A DNA stretch of 8,144 nucleotides from Oscillospiraceae bacterium (GTDB lineage Bacteria; Bacillota; Clostridia; Oscillospirales; Ruminococcaceae): NCBI GenBank assembly GCA_009784765.1, contig WQXP01000042.1:1-8144 (forward strand), given 5' to 3'. Below are positions 7,459 through 8,144 of this stretch, piece by piece. Position numbers and translations under genes: made by a program. A model generated the notes under the pieces. The model ran no database searches and was not told the origin of the DNA. It saw nothing but the letters and a program-made list of their open reading frames with translations. The first letter of the stretch is position 1; the number at the start of each line of letters is the position of its first letter.

Positions 7459-7655
7459 AAAAGTGTTACGATTTTTCGAAAGGTGTCAGACGACCTGAAA
7501 TAGCCGCGCAGTTGCGTCAAAACGGCTACCGTGTAACGATTACCGATGGTGAAGACGGCCCGATTATTGAACAATACACCGTGTCGCCGGAAGTGGTTCA
7601 AGCGCGCCACGCCCTCCGCGAACAAAAGCGGCAAGAGCGTGTCAGTGCAGATTAA
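7455..7655 (+). CDS. Presumed antitoxin partner of BrnT, unrecognised family
   Basis: A 66-residue protein starting at the ATG that overlaps the toxin stop, with GGGAG (7443-7447) 7 nt upstream. Position and coupling make it the likely antitoxin, but it is not a clear BrnA. The N-terminus YDFSKGVRRPEIAAQLRQ (5-22), followed by GYRVTI, loosely resembles the DFSxxxRNPYAxxLKKQITI start of BrnA-like ribbon-helix-helix antitoxins. The expected RHH helices do not follow. Instead there is an acidic turn (DGEDG), a strand-like IIEQYTVSPE and a charged Arg/Gln-rich C-terminal helix. It could be a divergent or non-DNA-binding antitoxin, or an unrelated small protein. My count over 7501-7620 gives 70 of 120 GC, far above the adjacent toxin. 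Confidence 0.7.
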   Translation: MKKCYDFSKGVRRPEIAAQLRQNGYRVTITDGEDGPIIEQYTVSPEVVQARHALREQKRQERVSAD

Positions 7656-7667
7656 GAGGAAGTTACA

Positions 7668-8144
7668 ATGATACAAGTCAAAAACCTCAGCAAGAGTTAC
7701 GGGAGTGTGAAAGCCGTTGACAAGATTTCCTTCACCGCAGAGCCGGGGCAAATCCTCGGGTTTCTCGGGCCCAACGGCGCGGGAAAGTCCACGACTATGA
7801 ATATCCTCACGGGTTATATTTCGAGCAGTGGCGGAAACGCGCTGATTGACGGTGTTGATATTCTTGAAGAGCCTCTTGAGGCTAAGCGCAAGATTGGTTA
7901 TCTTCCTGAGCAGCCGCCTCTCTATGGGGACATGACTGTGCAGGAGTATCTGCTGTTTATATACGCGCTGAAAAAGGCGATTCTGCCGCGCAACTCGCAT
8001 TTAGACGAAATTTGTGAGCTTGTCAAGATTGAACACGTTCGCGGGCGGCTTATTCGCAATCTGTCGAAGGGGTACAGACAGCGGGTAGGGCTGGCGCAGG
8101 CTTTGGTGGGCAATCCGCCGATTTTGATTTTGGACGAGCCTACA
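7668..8144 (+). CDS. ABC transporter ATP-binding protein (partial, 3' end off window)
   Basis: No stop codon occurs before the window edge; 159 codons are present. The translation begins MIQVKNLSKSYGSVKAVDKI and carries Walker A GPNGAGKST (34-42), the Q-loop in LPEQPPLYGDM (Q82), the ABC signature NLSKGYRQR (131-139) and Walker B ILILDEP (152-158). The D-loop and switch histidine would lie outside. The LPEQPPLYGDMTVQEYL pattern is typical of the GldA/NosF-like exporters that pair with ABC-2 type permeases, so a membrane subunit probably follows; substrate is unknown. ATG 7668 is preceded by AGAGGA (7655-7660) at 7-nt spacing. It lies 12 nt after the antitoxin stop, so it may be read in the same operon. 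Confidence 0.95.
   Translation, partial: MIQVKNLSKSYGSVKAVDKISFTAEPGQILGFLGPNGAGKSTTMNILTGYISSSGGNALIDGVDILEEPLEAKRKIGYLPEQPPLYGDMTVQEYLLFIYALKKAILPRNSHLDEICELVKIEHVRGRLIRNLSKGYRQRVGLAQALVGNPPILILDEPT

Noticed and set aside
7437..8000. 187-codon minus-strand open frame across the antitoxin and ABC gene
   Set aside because: It covers the clearly coding Walker A/Q-loop region of the ABC ATPase on the other strand and has no motif of its own.

Overview
The window is a compact bacterial operon segment, all genes on the + strand, of roughly 50% GC where I counted by eye. The order infB-rbfA-nrnA(DHH)-truB-ribF is the layout of the Firmicutes nusA/infB operon. The GluRS sequence resembles the Clostridia (Lachnospiraceae/Oscillospiraceae-like) type. 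Dispersed GTAGGGGCGA-type palindromic repeats in the intergenic gaps fit an uncultured gut-type Clostridia genome. This placement is inferred from gene order and remembered family features, not from a search.

Layout. Positions 1-141 hold two exact copies of a 51-bp hairpin-bearing repeat (65-bp period) directly upstream of infB. Next come infB (IF-2, with a long low-complexity linker), a 60-bp gap holding another palindrome, and rbfA. rbfA overlaps nrnA by 4 nt, and nrnA overlaps a 505-codon gene by 4 nt. That gene fuses tRNA pseudouridine-55 synthase (TruB) to the bifunctional riboflavin kinase/FAD synthetase (RibF) in one reading frame. gltX follows after 3 nt and is about 40-50 residues short, because the zinc-binding insertion is missing. 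A BrnT-type toxin gene overlaps gltX by ATGA, and a 66-codon presumed antitoxin overlaps the toxin gene by ATGA. Twelve nucleotides later an ABC transporter ATPase gene begins and runs off the right edge.

How the genes work together. Most of the block serves translation: initiation (IF-2), 30S maturation (RbfA), tRNA modification (TruB) and tRNA charging (GluRS). It also covers short-RNA/pAp turnover (NrnA) and flavin cofactor synthesis (RibF). Tight spacing and three successive ATGA-type junctions indicate one co-transcribed, translationally coupled unit. The toxin-antitoxin pair looks like an accessory insertion into this housekeeping operon: the toxin gene is clearly AT-richer than both neighbours, and its partner is not a textbook BrnA.

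The most unusual observations are the TruB-RibF fusion (with reduction of both partners near the joint), the GluRS that lacks its zinc-binding module, and the TA pair coupled to gltX. No RNA genes, CRISPR arrays, insertion sequences or convincing intrinsic terminators were seen.
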